This document shows positions 1-7,119 of a stretch of DNA of 10,412 nucleotides, piece after piece. Source of the DNA: Desulfobulbaceae bacterium UBA2262 (GTDB taxonomy: Bacteria > Desulfobacterota > Desulfobulbia > Desulfobulbales > Desulfurivibrionaceae); NCBI GenBank assembly GCA_002347185.1, contig DDXK01000067.1:9219-19630 (forward strand), in the 5' to 3' direction. Positions within the stretch are counted from its first letter, which is position 1. Every line of letters begins with the position of its first letter. The position numbers and the translations under genes were made by a program. Under the pieces are notes generated by a model that ran no database searches, had not been told where the DNA came from, and was given only the letters and a program-made list of their open reading frames with translations.

Positions 1-840
1 GGCAACCAGTTCCTCGGCCACATCCGCCAGGTGGACGCCATCGCCCACGTGGTCCGCTGTTTCGAGGACGGCAACATCGTACATGTGGACGGCAGCATCG
101 ACCCCCTCCGCGACCGGGAGGTAATCAACACCGAACTGATCCTGGCCGACCTGGACACCGTGAGCAAACGCATGGCCAAGACCGCCTCCCAGGCCAAGTC
201 CGGCGACAAGACCTTCAAGGCGCAGCTGGTGATTCTGGAGGGACTCCATGCCCTGCTCGACTCGGGCAAGCCGGCGCGACTCATGGAACAGCAGGACGAG
301 ATGGGGCAGAAGCTGCAAAAAGAGCTCTGCCTGCTCACGGCCAAACCCGTGCTCTACGTGGCCAATGTCAGCGAAGAGCATATCAACACCGGCAACCCCT
401 GGGTCGACTCCCTGCGCAAGGCCGCGGAGGAGGAAAACGCCTCGGTGGTGATGATCTCCGGCGCCATCGAGGAGGAGCTGAGCGGGCTCGCCCCCGAGGA
501 ACGCAAGGATTTCCTTGCGGACATGGGCCTTGCCGAACCGGGGCTCAACCGCCTGATCACGGCGGGCTACCAGCTCCTGGGACTTATCAACTACTTCACG
601 GTCGGCGAAAAGGAAACCCGGGCCTGGACCATCAAGCGCGGCACCAAGGCGCCGCAGGCCGCCGGGGTTATCCACACCGATTTCGAACGCGGCTTCATCC
701 GGGCCGAGGTCATTTCCTACGAGGACTACATCGCCTGCGGCAGCGAGGCCGCGGCCAGGGAAAAAGGGGTGTTGCGGCTGGAGGGAAAAGAGTACATTGT
801 CCAGGACGGCGACTGCATGAACTTCCGCTTCAATGTCTGA
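1..840 (+). CDS. ychF: Redox-regulated ATPase YchF (OLA1 family), 3' part
   Basis: The gene enters from upstream; 279 residues are visible in frame 1 from base 1, so roughly the first 80-90 residues, including the P-loop, are missing (family about 363 aa). The visible start, GNQFLGHIRQVDAIAHVVRCF, is the conserved stretch after the G3 region. The G4 motif reads NVSE (bases 364-375) in place of the GTPase NKxD, the change that gives YchF its preference for ATP. A coiled-coil helical region lies around bases 130-330, and the C-terminal TGS domain starts near base 580 and includes GVIHTDFERGFIRAEVI. YchF/OLA1 proteins bind ribosomes and are linked to stress and redox responses. The gene ends in TGA 39 bases before the next gene, with no terminator between, so co-transcription is likely. 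An apparent GTG start at 31 is only an internal Val codon. Identification is very secure. Confidence 0.96.
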   Translation, partial: GNQFLGHIRQVDAIAHVVRCFEDGNIVHVDGSIDPLRDREVINTELILADLDTVSKRMAKTASQAKSGDKTFKAQLVILEGLHALLDSGKPARLMEQQDEMGQKLQKELCLLTAKPVLYVANVSEEHINTGNPWVDSLRKAAEEENASVVMISGAIEEELSGLAPEERKDFLADMGLAEPGLNRLITAGYQLLGLINYFTVGEKETRAWTIKRGTKAPQAAGVIHTDFERGFIRAEVISYEDYIACGSEAAAREKGVLRLEGKEYIVQDGDCMNFRFNV

Positions 841-869
841 TCAAGCCATTCAACTTCGTTCCCCTCTTC

Positions 870-875
870 AGGAGG
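870..875 (+). promoter_or_regulatory. Shine-Dalgarno site for the DUF4438 gene
   Basis: AGGAGG lies four bases before the ATG at 880. It is a full match to the anti-SD core and fixes the start of the following gene. The spacing is slightly short but acceptable. Confidence 0.7.
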
Positions 876-879
876 CGCC

Positions 880-1764
880 ATGCTCAGAACCAACAGCGAC
901 AAGCTGGTCTGTCAGTCGGTAATCGGGGAAATAACCTCCCCCCAGGGCGGCATCAACCCCTACCGGATCAACCCCGACGGCCATTCCGACGTCTATCCCG
1001 GCGTGGGCGGCATCACCTACAATCTGCGGATCGGCGACCTGGCCGGAGAAAAGTTCGGCGACCATGTGGAGCCGGCGGTTTCCATCAGCAACTTCATGCA
1101 GATCCAGGGCCAGCCCGGCCCCAATCGCGCCCTGAATCAGTTTTCCTGCGCCGGCAATCTGGCCAGGGTCGTCTCGGGTGACGCCAAGGGCAAGACCGGC
1201 AGAGTGACCGGCAAGCACGGCGGCATCGAGCATGTGCTCGTCGATTTCGAACCACGGGTGCTCGAAAAACTCACCATCGGCGACAAAATCCAGATCAAGG
1301 CCTGCGGCTGCGGGCTGAACCTGCCCGACTATCCGGGCATCAAAGTCATGAATCTCGATCCTGGCCTGGTTGCCGCCCTGCCCCTCAAGGAGCTCAAAGG
1401 CGACAGGCTGCAGGTGCCGGTGACCCATCAGGTGCCGGCCAGGATCATGGGCTCTGGCATCGGCGCCGCCCACAGCCACAGCGGCGATTACGACATTCAG
1501 CTCTTTGACGCCCCCACCGTGGAGGAGTATGGCCTGCACGATCTGCGGCTGGGCGACTTCGTCGCCATCATGGACGCCGACGCCACCTATGGCCGCATCT
1601 ACAGAACCGGCGCGGTGGTGATCGGCATCGTCGTGCATGCCAGCTGCGTGCTGGCCGGACACGGGCCCGGGGTCATGGTCGCCATGAGCTCCCGGGACGG
1701 ACGCCTCGTGCCAAAGATCGACGCCAAGGCCAACCTGACCACCTATTTCAAGAAAATGAAGTGA
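880..1764 (+). CDS. DUF4438 domain-containing protein, function unknown
   Basis: This 294-residue protein matches, from memory, the DUF4438 family (Thermotoga TM1086-like), whose members are full-length single-domain proteins of about this size. No biochemical role is established that I know of. Conserved-looking blocks are PGVGGITYNLRIGD (40-53), GDHVEPAVS (60-68), a Gly-rich beta segment with KTGRVTGKHGG (105-115), CGCGLNLPDYPGIKVMNLDP (142-161), MGSGIGAAHSHSGDYDIQ (190-207) and a long hydrophobic Gly-rich stretch, GDFVAIMDADATYGRIYRTG (225-244), followed by VVIGIVVHASC and HGPGV. There is no signal peptide or transmembrane helix, so it is probably cytosolic. The HSHSGDYD and DHVEP blocks carry His, Asp and Glu residues that could bind metal or a nucleotide; this is inference. 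The start is set by AGGAGG at 870-875. It lies between ychF and pyrE on the same strand. Confidence 0.85.
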   Translation: MLRTNSDKLVCQSVIGEITSPQGGINPYRINPDGHSDVYPGVGGITYNLRIGDLAGEKFGDHVEPAVSISNFMQIQGQPGPNRALNQFSCAGNLARVVSGDAKGKTGRVTGKHGGIEHVLVDFEPRVLEKLTIGDKIQIKACGCGLNLPDYPGIKVMNLDPGLVAALPLKELKGDRLQVPVTHQVPARIMGSGIGAAHSHSGDYDIQLFDAPTVEEYGLHDLRLGDFVAIMDADATYGRIYRTGAVVIGIVVHASCVLAGHGPGVMVAMSSRDGRLVPKIDAKANLTTYFKKMK

Positions 1765-1774
1765 CGATGGTTCC

Positions 1775-1797
1775 ATGCGACAATAAGACAGTCGCAT
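1775..1797 (+). other. Small hairpin in the spacer before pyrE
   Basis: ATGCGAC (1775-1781) and GTCGCAT (1791-1797) can pair as a perfect 7-bp stem around a nine-base loop. No T-tract follows, so it is not a standard intrinsic terminator. It starts 11 bases after the DUF4438 stop and could be an mRNA-stability or attenuation element, or chance. The rest of this 101-base spacer shows only the pyrE ribosome binding site and no strong promoter. Confidence 0.3.
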
Positions 1798-1852
1798 CCT
1801 TCGCCGCTTTCCATTAAGATGCCCCGGCAGGAAAAAACGACAAACCCAAGAC

Positions 1853-1858
1853 AAAGGA
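1853..1858 (+). promoter_or_regulatory. Ribosome binding site deciding the pyrE GTG start
   Basis: AAAGGA ends seven bases before GTG 1866. That is good spacing, and there is no ATG nearby in frame, so it supports the non-ATG start. Confidence 0.6.
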
Positions 1859-1865
1859 CCGTTCC

Positions 1866-2417
1866 GTGAGCGAAAAAGAACAACTCAAGAAGCTGCTGCT
1901 GGAAAAATCCTACCGCCATGGGAAATTCAAACTCTCCTCGGGCAAGGAGTCCGACTTTTACATCGACGGCAAGCAGACCACCCTTTCCGCGGAAGGCGCC
2001 TACCTGTGCGGCAGGCTGATCTTTGCGGTCATCCGCGACAACGCCACGAAGATCGACGCGGTGGGCGGCATGACCCTGGGCGCAGACCCCCTGGTCACGG
2101 CTGTTTCGGTGGTCAGCCATCTGGAAAAGGCGCCGATCCCGGCCTTCATCGTCAGGAAGGAATCCAAGGGCCACGGCACCGGACAATATATCGAGGGCCT
2201 GAGCAACATGCCCCCCGGAGGCACCGTGGCCCTGCTCGAAGACGTGGTGACCACCGGCGGCACCCTGCTCAAGGTGATCGAACGGGTGGAGGCGCAGGGC
2301 TTCAAGGTCGGCCTGGTGGTGACGGTGGTCGATCGCCTGGAAGGCGGGGCCGAGGCCTTGGCCGCCAAGGGATACAAACTCGAAGCCATCTTCACCAGAC
2401 ACACCCTCCTGCAGTGA
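1866..2417 (+). CDS. pyrE: Orotate phosphoribosyltransferase
   Basis: PyrE joins orotate and PRPP to give orotidine 5'-monophosphate plus pyrophosphate, the fifth step of de novo pyrimidine synthesis, in the cytosol. The 183-residue length fits the short bacterial class. Visible marks are the N-terminal KFKLSSGKESDFYIDGK (20-36), which carries orotate/PRPP-contacting residues, the mobile catalytic loop RKESKGHGTGQYIEG (97-111) and the PRPP-binding signature VALLEDVVTTGGT (121-133). The start is GTG, supported by AAAGGA seven bases upstream; the protein then begins MSEKEQLKKLL. The small CXXC gene begins 13 bases after the TGA, close enough for translational coupling. No other pyr genes are in the window, and no PyrR-type attenuator was recognised. 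Confidence 0.96.
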   Translation: MSEKEQLKKLLLEKSYRHGKFKLSSGKESDFYIDGKQTTLSAEGAYLCGRLIFAVIRDNATKIDAVGGMTLGADPLVTAVSVVSHLEKAPIPAFIVRKESKGHGTGQYIEGLSNMPPGGTVALLEDVVTTGGTLLKVIERVEAQGFKVGLVVTVVDRLEGGAEALAAKGYKLEAIFTRHTLLQ

Positions 2418-2430
2418 TCAGGGCATGGCC

Positions 2431-2601
2431 ATGCAGTGCAAACAATGCAAGGGCAAGCTGGAGGTTGCCCGCTCCTGCCGCAAGGTGCGCATGCGCTGCA
2501 GCCGTTGCGGGCAGGAATACCAGATCCACGAGGTGGCTGACCAGCTTGATGCCGAAACCGAGGAGATCCTCTCCCGCTGGACCTGCATTATTTATGATTG
2601 A
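2431..2601 (+). CDS. Dual-CXXC zinc-ribbon-like mini-protein
   Basis: This short gene encodes 56 residues, starting MQCKQCKGKLEVARSC and ending SRWTCIIYD. Cysteines at 3/6 (CKQC) and 23/26 (CSRC) form two CXXC knuckles, with extra cysteines at 16 and 52. The pattern resembles a zinc ribbon or a redox-active dithiol pair. From memory it fits a family named 'dual CXXC motif small (seleno)protein', found in Desulfobacterota, whose members share an IHEVADQLD-like segment and the CIIYD tail. Function is unknown. Here every cysteine is a TGC codon and no in-frame TGA precedes the end, so this copy is not a selenoprotein. ATG 2425 is in frame, but AGGG (2420-2423) is one base from it and seven from ATG 2431, so 2431 is preferred. 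It lies 13 bases after pyrE. Confidence 0.8.
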   Translation: MQCKQCKGKLEVARSCRKVRMRCSRCGQEYQIHEVADQLDAETEEILSRWTCIIYD

Positions 2602-2694
2602 TCGGTTACGGTAACGAGGCAACGCCCCCAGCCGTGCAGCATGACCGCCAGCCCGCAGACACACTTCGCCCCGCGGAAAAGACGAGGCGGCATC

Positions 2695-2701
2695 GGAAGG
2701 G
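2695..2701 (+). promoter_or_regulatory. Ribosome binding site deciding the TTG start of the diguanylate cyclase
   Basis: GGAAGGG lies six bases before TTG 2708. The TTG puts a short basic stretch (KKR) directly before the first membrane helix, as expected for an inner-membrane protein. The rest of the 106-base spacer from 2602 shows no clear promoter or terminator, only a small GTTAC-G-GTAAC symmetry near 2605-2615. Confidence 0.5.
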
Positions 2702-2707
2702 ACTCCC

Positions 2708-4804
2708 TTGACACAAAGCCTGAAAAAACGTTTCCAGCTCTTCGCCTTTGTTTCGGCCGCGGCCTTTTTGCTCTTCTCCTTCCTCGGCTTCTGGCGCATC
2801 CAGTTCTTCACCGAAAAACTCTTCGAACTGCGGGAAAACTCCCGCCAGATGGAAAGCAATCTCCGGGAAAATTTCGAAAGCACCAAGCTGATCGGCGACA
2901 TCCACGCTTCGCTCAGGCTCTATATCCAGCTTGCGGAGCCAACCTTCCTCGAGCAGCTCCACCGCGATGTGGAAACCCTTTCCCACTCCCTGCCAGACTC
3001 TCTGCAGAGGGAGCTGAAGCAATTTCTGGAGATGGTGAGCGTGCTGGAGGTACGGATGACCAGCCAGCGGGAAAACGCTTCCCGGCTCGCGGCCACCGAG
3101 CGGCAGATCATGACCACCACCCGTCAACTGCTGCGGAACGTCGAGCCGGCCTTCCTCCTGCGGATCCAGAACATCACCGGCAGCGCCTTCCTCAAGCACC
3201 ACCACATCTACGTCAACACCCTGCTCACCGGCCAGCCCGACACCCTGGAATTTCTCCGCCAGGAATCAACCACCCTCTTCCAGGAGGTCTACGCGCAGCT
3301 CAACGCCCTCATTGCCGAACTGCCCGCAACTCCCCAAAAGCATGCCAAGTCCCTGCTGGAAACCTACCTGGCCCTGGAAGACGCAGCCGCGACCATCACC
3401 GCCATCCGCATCACCACCCTGCGCACCCAGATCGAGATCGAAAAACAACTCAACGAGATAGACACGGCCATTGCCAAAAATTCGCTGCTCCGCCTCAACT
3501 CCTCCTCGCAGTTCTTCGGGGAGGGGCTTTCGCTGGCCAGGAACAACTTCGCCCTCATCGTTTACAGCCTCATCGGCTTCTCGCTGCTCTTCTGCCTGAT
3601 GGCCTTCTACCTCAACCGCCGGATGATCGCCCCCCTGCTGGCCTTTGCCGATCTGCTCAAAAAAACAGCGAATATCCTGGTGGGCATCCGTAACCACCGG
3701 GTGGAGCAGAACGACAACTATCAGGCCCTGGCCCTGCTCGGCGACCAACGCCAGGACGAAATCGGCGACATGGCGCAGGCGGTCAAGTCCCTGGTGCAGC
3801 GGATGAAGGATCTTTTCATCTTCCGGCAGGCCATCGAGGCGGACCAGTGCCCGGCAAAGATCTACAAAAGACTGGCGGGCATCTTCAGCGAAAAATTCGG
3901 CCTTTCGCACTTCATCATCTTCGAGGCAAAAGTGGAGATTGGGCGCATGGAGGTTGTCCATCTCCAGCCTCCCGAATTGCGGGAGGCGCTCCCCCCTGAG
4001 CACGGTGTCCAGGAATGCCGGGCGAACCGCACCGGCCACCTCATCACCTCCCTCGACGATCCGCAGGCCTGCTCCATCTTCCCCTTCCGGGACCGCTTCG
4101 ACCATGTCTGCCTGCCCATGCTGGTCGGCGGCAGCGTCACCGGGGTAGTGGAATTTCTACTGCCCCTCACCCTCTCGCGCGAAGAAAAAAGAGCCTACCG
4201 GGAAAGGATAGAGGAGGCCTCCCATTTCGTGGCCGAGGCCCTGCCCATGATCCAGGGCAAACAACTGGCAGCCAAGCTGCAGGAAATGGCGATCAGGGAT
4301 CAACTCACCGGCCTGTACAACCGGCATTTTCTGCAGGAAAGCCTGCCCCGGCTGGCCGGCAACAGCAAACGCCGCGGCAGCCAGCTCAGCATCCTGATCT
4401 GCGATCTGGACAGGTTCAAGGAGATCAACGACCAATACGGCCATCCGGCCGGAGACACGATTCTGGTGCAGTTCGCCAAGATCCTCGTCAACAGCGCGCG
4501 GGAAAGCGACCTGCTGGTCCGCTTCGGCGGCGAGGAATTCATGATGATCCTGGTGGACTGCGACCTCGATGGGGGCATGGGCTTCGGGGAAAAATTGCGG
4601 AAAAGCGTGGAACAATACAAATTTCACACCGGGGGGGAGAACCTGCGCCTGACGATCAGCTTCGGGGTGTCGACCTTTCCCATGGGCGAGCACGACGATA
4701 TCGCCGCCGCCATCCGCCGGGCGGACCAGGCACTCTACCAGGCCAAGGAGCAGGGCCGCAACCTGGGCCTGCCCCAGGAAACGCAGGGGACGCCGGCCGG
4801 CTGA
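2708..4804 (+). CDS. Membrane-anchored diguanylate cyclase (HAMP-GGDEF)
   Basis: This 698-residue protein should make cyclic di-GMP from two GTP. A membrane helix (about 11-29) is followed by a mostly helical region of about 250 residues, likely a periplasmic four-helix sensor of no recognised family. A second helix (about 281-302) leads to a HAMP-like segment (about 303-371, ending DEIGDMAQAVKSLVQRM). A weakly conserved, possibly GAF-like region (about 372-520) precedes the GGDEF domain (about 528-690). Catalytic features look intact: DQLTGLYNRHFL (531-542), ICDLDRFKEIND (564-575) with metal-binding Asp566, and the active-site loop RFGGEEF (605-611). RESD at 598-601, five residues before the GGEEF motif, is the classic RxxD product-inhibition I-site. 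No EAL or HD-GYP domain is present. The start is TTG. Its stop lies six bases from that of the opposing RNase gene. Confidence 0.93.
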   Translation: MTQSLKKRFQLFAFVSAAAFLLFSFLGFWRIQFFTEKLFELRENSRQMESNLRENFESTKLIGDIHASLRLYIQLAEPTFLEQLHRDVETLSHSLPDSLQRELKQFLEMVSVLEVRMTSQRENASRLAATERQIMTTTRQLLRNVEPAFLLRIQNITGSAFLKHHHIYVNTLLTGQPDTLEFLRQESTTLFQEVYAQLNALIAELPATPQKHAKSLLETYLALEDAAATITAIRITTLRTQIEIEKQLNEIDTAIAKNSLLRLNSSSQFFGEGLSLARNNFALIVYSLIGFSLLFCLMAFYLNRRMIAPLLAFADLLKKTANILVGIRNHRVEQNDNYQALALLGDQRQDEIGDMAQAVKSLVQRMKDLFIFRQAIEADQCPAKIYKRLAGIFSEKFGLSHFIIFEAKVEIGRMEVVHLQPPELREALPPEHGVQECRANRTGHLITSLDDPQACSIFPFRDRFDHVCLPMLVGGSVTGVVEFLLPLTLSREEKRAYRERIEEASHFVAEALPMIQGKQLAAKLQEMAIRDQLTGLYNRHFLQESLPRLAGNSKRRGSQLSILICDLDRFKEINDQYGHPAGDTILVQFAKILVNSARESDLLVRFGGEEFMMILVDCDLDGGMGFGEKLRKSVEQYKFHTGGENLRLTISFGVSTFPMGEHDDIAAAIRRADQALYQAKEQGRNLGLPQETQGTPAG

Positions 4805-4810
4805 GCAAGC

Positions 4811-6796
4811 CTACCATTCGACAGTCAGGAGCTCATCCAGGGCATTGACTCTGGCCAGGCGCAGAGAAACCACGTCCCCTGGCCGTCCGGTCACGCCTTG
4901 GCTCGCGGGCAGGTCGACATCCAGCAGACAATCGAGCAGCACCAGATTGACCCGTTTGGGGCCCTTGTTGACGATGAGGGCCTGCAGCCGCTGCCCCACC
5001 CTGGCCTCCAGGTACTTCAAGAGCCAGTACCGATGCCGCCAGCGCCGCACCTGATTGACGCGGGCGAGAATGGTGTTGATGTCGCCGGCAATCCCGGCCA
5101 GCTCGTCGGCGGAAAAACGGGCACCCCGGCCGCGCAGCAGGGCATGGAGCTGATGCTGCATGACCAGGTCGAGAAAGCGACGGATGGGCGAGGTGACGGT
5201 GGTGTACTGCATGACCCCCACCCCGCTGTGCGGCTTGGGGTAGACGAGCAGCTCGCCGGGCTTGAGCTGCTTGCGCTGCCTGAGTACGGAAAAAAGATCC
5301 TTCTCCAGGGCACCCACCAGGCGCTGATGCGGCTGCTCCTGGGCCCGGAACAGACCGGGCGCCTGCCGATCGGCGACGAACTGGGCGGCCAGGGTATTGG
5401 CCAGAACCATGAATTCCGCCACCAGGCTGCGGGCCGGGGTGTCCACCGGCGAGAGGCTGACGGAAACCCCGCCCTCCCGCACGCTGATATTGACATCCGG
5501 CACCGGGAGGAGCAGAGCGCCGGCCTCGATGCGCCGCTGCTTGAGCTGCTCGCTGAGCCGGTGAAGATCGCGGAGCTCCCTGTCCGTGGCCATCATGACA
5601 TCCGCCCCGGTGTAGCTGAGCTGGCGCTTGACCGTAACCAGGCTGGGGAGAAGTTCGAAGTCCAGCACCTCCCCCCGCGGGGTCAGCTCGACCATGATGC
5701 TGAAAGCAGCCCGCGGCCGACCGGCGATCAGGCTGCACACCCCCTCGGAAAGGGCCGGGGGCAGCATGGGGATCTGGACCTCGGGAAAATAGAGCGAGGT
5801 CATCCGCCGGGCCGCCTCCTGGTAAATAGGCTCCCCCGGCCGCACGTAGTGGGCGACATCGGAGATGTGGATGCCCACCAGAAAAGTATCGCCCCGGGCT
5901 TCGATATGCAGGGCATCGTCGTAATCGCGGGTCGTCTCGCCGTCGATGGTGAGCAGCGGCAAGTCCCGGAGATCACGACGGCCGGCGCCCAGAAATTCGC
6001 CGGGCTCCGGCTCGGAAACACCGGCGAGGGCGAGGAGCTCCCCGGAAAAATCGACGGGAATCCCGTAGCGCAGAAGCGCCACGTTTTCGTGCTCCCGCCA
6101 GACCCCCGCCTTGACCAGCAGGTGGTAGACGTCATGCGGGCCGAGAAGGCCGGCCTTCTTGAGCAGCTCGCGGGCCGTGGCGCTTTCCGCCGCCTCGCTG
6201 CCGAAGAGATAGTAATCACGGAGCAGATCAAGGCAAAGCTCCCGCTCCTGCCACTCCTGCGGGGACTCTCCCTCCCAGAGACGCCGCAGGGAGAAGGCTC
6301 CGCTGGTCAGCAGGGCCGCCTGCTGTCTCTCCTTTTCCAGCCTGAGGCGAAGCTGCTCCACCACCTCGGGACTATGGGCCAATATCCGCCCTTCCTTGTA
6401 CTTGAAATAAAGGCGGTCGGCAAAAATGCAGCGCAGGAAGGCGGCGACCTGATCGTCGCCGGCCTCCTCGCCAAAGGCCAGGCCGGCCAAAAACTCGGGG
6501 GTGAAACTGCCTCCCTCCTCCTCGCTGGCCAGTTCCCAGATCTCTTCGAGAGCGATCCGGCCCTGCAGGATCTCCCGCTCCTGATCCGCTTCCTTGAGCA
6601 GGCGGATCTGCTCGTCGCGGCCGAGGGTTGCCGGATACCTTTTTCTTGTCTGGTGGAGGAGGCGGGAAAGGGGTAGATTCACTTCCCGACCGTTCTGGTT
6701 GACGAGGCGCAAGCGTTTGTTGCCCTCTTCCAGGACCATGGCGCAGACAAATCTGCTCTGCTCCATGTATTCGATGATGGTGCCGACGGAAACCAT
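4811..6796 (-). CDS. RNase II/R-family 3'-5' exoribonuclease (RNB domain)
   Basis: The likely protein is 661 residues starting MVSVGTIIEYMEQ; the open frame continues upstream to 7051, but that extension looks non-coding. The RNB core (about 275-600) has the catalytic acidic cluster TIDGETTRDYDDAL (283-296), with Asp285, 291, 293 and 294 all present. It also has HISDVAHYVRPG (310-321) and YTTVTSPIRRFLDLVMQHQL (531-550), including the conserved arginines. Such enzymes degrade RNA processively from the 3' end to 5' nucleotides. The N-terminal 270 residues do not show the twin cold-shock domains of E. coli RNase R; a short beta-rich piece (1-45) is followed by a helical segment. A degenerate S1-like region ends the protein (about 600-661). 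The length is near RNase II (644) and shorter than RNase R (813). A modest SD (AGAGAG) precedes the ATG. The exact subfamily is uncertain. Confidence 0.9.
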   Translation of the reverse strand: MVSVGTIIEYMEQSRFVCAMVLEEGNKRLRLVNQNGREVNLPLSRLLHQTRKRYPATLGRDEQIRLLKEADQEREILQGRIALEEIWELASEEEGGSFTPEFLAGLAFGEEAGDDQVAAFLRCIFADRLYFKYKEGRILAHSPEVVEQLRLRLEKERQQAALLTSGAFSLRRLWEGESPQEWQERELCLDLLRDYYLFGSEAAESATARELLKKAGLLGPHDVYHLLVKAGVWREHENVALLRYGIPVDFSGELLALAGVSEPEPGEFLGAGRRDLRDLPLLTIDGETTRDYDDALHIEARGDTFLVGIHISDVAHYVRPGEPIYQEAARRMTSLYFPEVQIPMLPPALSEGVCSLIAGRPRAAFSIMVELTPRGEVLDFELLPSLVTVKRQLSYTGADVMMATDRELRDLHRLSEQLKQRRIEAGALLLPVPDVNISVREGGVSVSLSPVDTPARSLVAEFMVLANTLAAQFVADRQAPGLFRAQEQPHQRLVGALEKDLFSVLRQRKQLKPGELLVYPKPHSGVGVMQYTTVTSPIRRFLDLVMQHQLHALLRGRGARFSADELAGIAGDINTILARVNQVRRWRHRYWLLKYLEARVGQRLQALIVNKGPKRVNLVLLDCLLDVDLPASQGVTGRPGDVVSLRLARVNALDELLTVEW

Positions 6797-7051
6797 GCCT
6801 TGCTCTCTTTGCAAAACGCCCGCCCAGCCACCGGAAGAAGGAAGAAGCTGGCGGCCAGCCAGCACGCATGTAGTGCCTCTTTGAAAGGCGAGAAAGCAAG
6901 GAGTACCAAGTATTCCCCGGTTTGTCACCCTTTTCCGCAGCCGCGCAGCCTCGCTCTTTTCGCCGAGGAATGGTGCGAAATTGGTAAAATCCTGGTATGA
7001 AGGAATGATTCCGGACCACGAATCCGGCAGAGCACCATCAGAGAACCCCAT
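6797..7051. other. Divergent intergenic region between the RNase gene and era
   Basis: Together with the era leader hairpin this is 323 bases without a convincing gene. The reading frames crossing it look like shadows. It should hold the RNase and era promoters, but matches are weak. For era, TGGTATGAA (6993-7001) resembles an extended -10 without a good -35. For the RNase gene on the minus strand, GTGACA (6923-6928) has only TACTCC (6900-6905) at 17 bases. A small GCTGG/CCAGC symmetry lies near 6848-6860. Nothing else is recognised. Confidence 0.35.
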
Positions 7052-7101
7052 GCGGAAGCGTCCTGGGCTCCTCCGCAGAGAGGAGCCCAGGACGCTTCCG
7101 C
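7052..7101 (+). repeat. Perfect 22-bp inverted repeat in the era leader
   Basis: Bases 7052-7073 and 7080-7101 are exact reverse complements of 22 bases each around the six-base loop CGCAGA. The arm begins GCGGAAGCGTCCTGG. It is GC-rich and would form a very stable RNA hairpin. No T-tract follows on either strand, so it is not a normal intrinsic terminator. It ends eight bases before the weak era SD (AGGT, 7109-7112). Possible roles are an RNase III processing site, a translation or stability control element, or a REP-like palindrome. Confidence 0.9.
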
Positions 7102-7119
7102 CACCACCAGGTACCCGCC

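Noticed and set aside
868..1854. A 328-codon minus-strand frame opposite the DUF4438 gene
   Set aside because: It is a mirror of a real gene, with His/Gly/Val-rich composition typical of GC-rich antisense frames.
2599..2601. TGA at the end of the dual-CXXC gene read as selenocysteine
   Set aside because: The protein already ends in the expected CIIYD tail, and the sequence after the TGA looks like ordinary non-coding or shadow sequence.
2006..2614. A 202-codon plus-strand frame overlapping pyrE and the CXXC gene
   Set aside because: It is an Arg/Gly/Pro-rich frameshift shadow, and the pyrE frame carries the PRPP motif.
4898..6676. A 592-codon open frame on the plus strand opposite the RNase gene
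   Set aside because: The minus strand encodes a clear RNB enzyme with all catalytic motifs. High GC content makes long antisense frames common, and this one shows no family motif or SD.
6800..7000. A 66-codon plus-strand frame in the divergent region
   Set aside because: It has no SD, no recognisable motif, and mixed composition. It overlaps the expected promoter region.
6797..7051. N-terminal extension of the RNase frame up to 7051
   Set aside because: It has no SD and no domain-like sequence, and MVSVGTIIEY at 6796 looks like a natural start for the family.
7052..7101. The era leader palindrome as an intrinsic terminator
   Set aside because: Neither strand has a T-run after the stem, and the plus-strand product would cut off the era leader.
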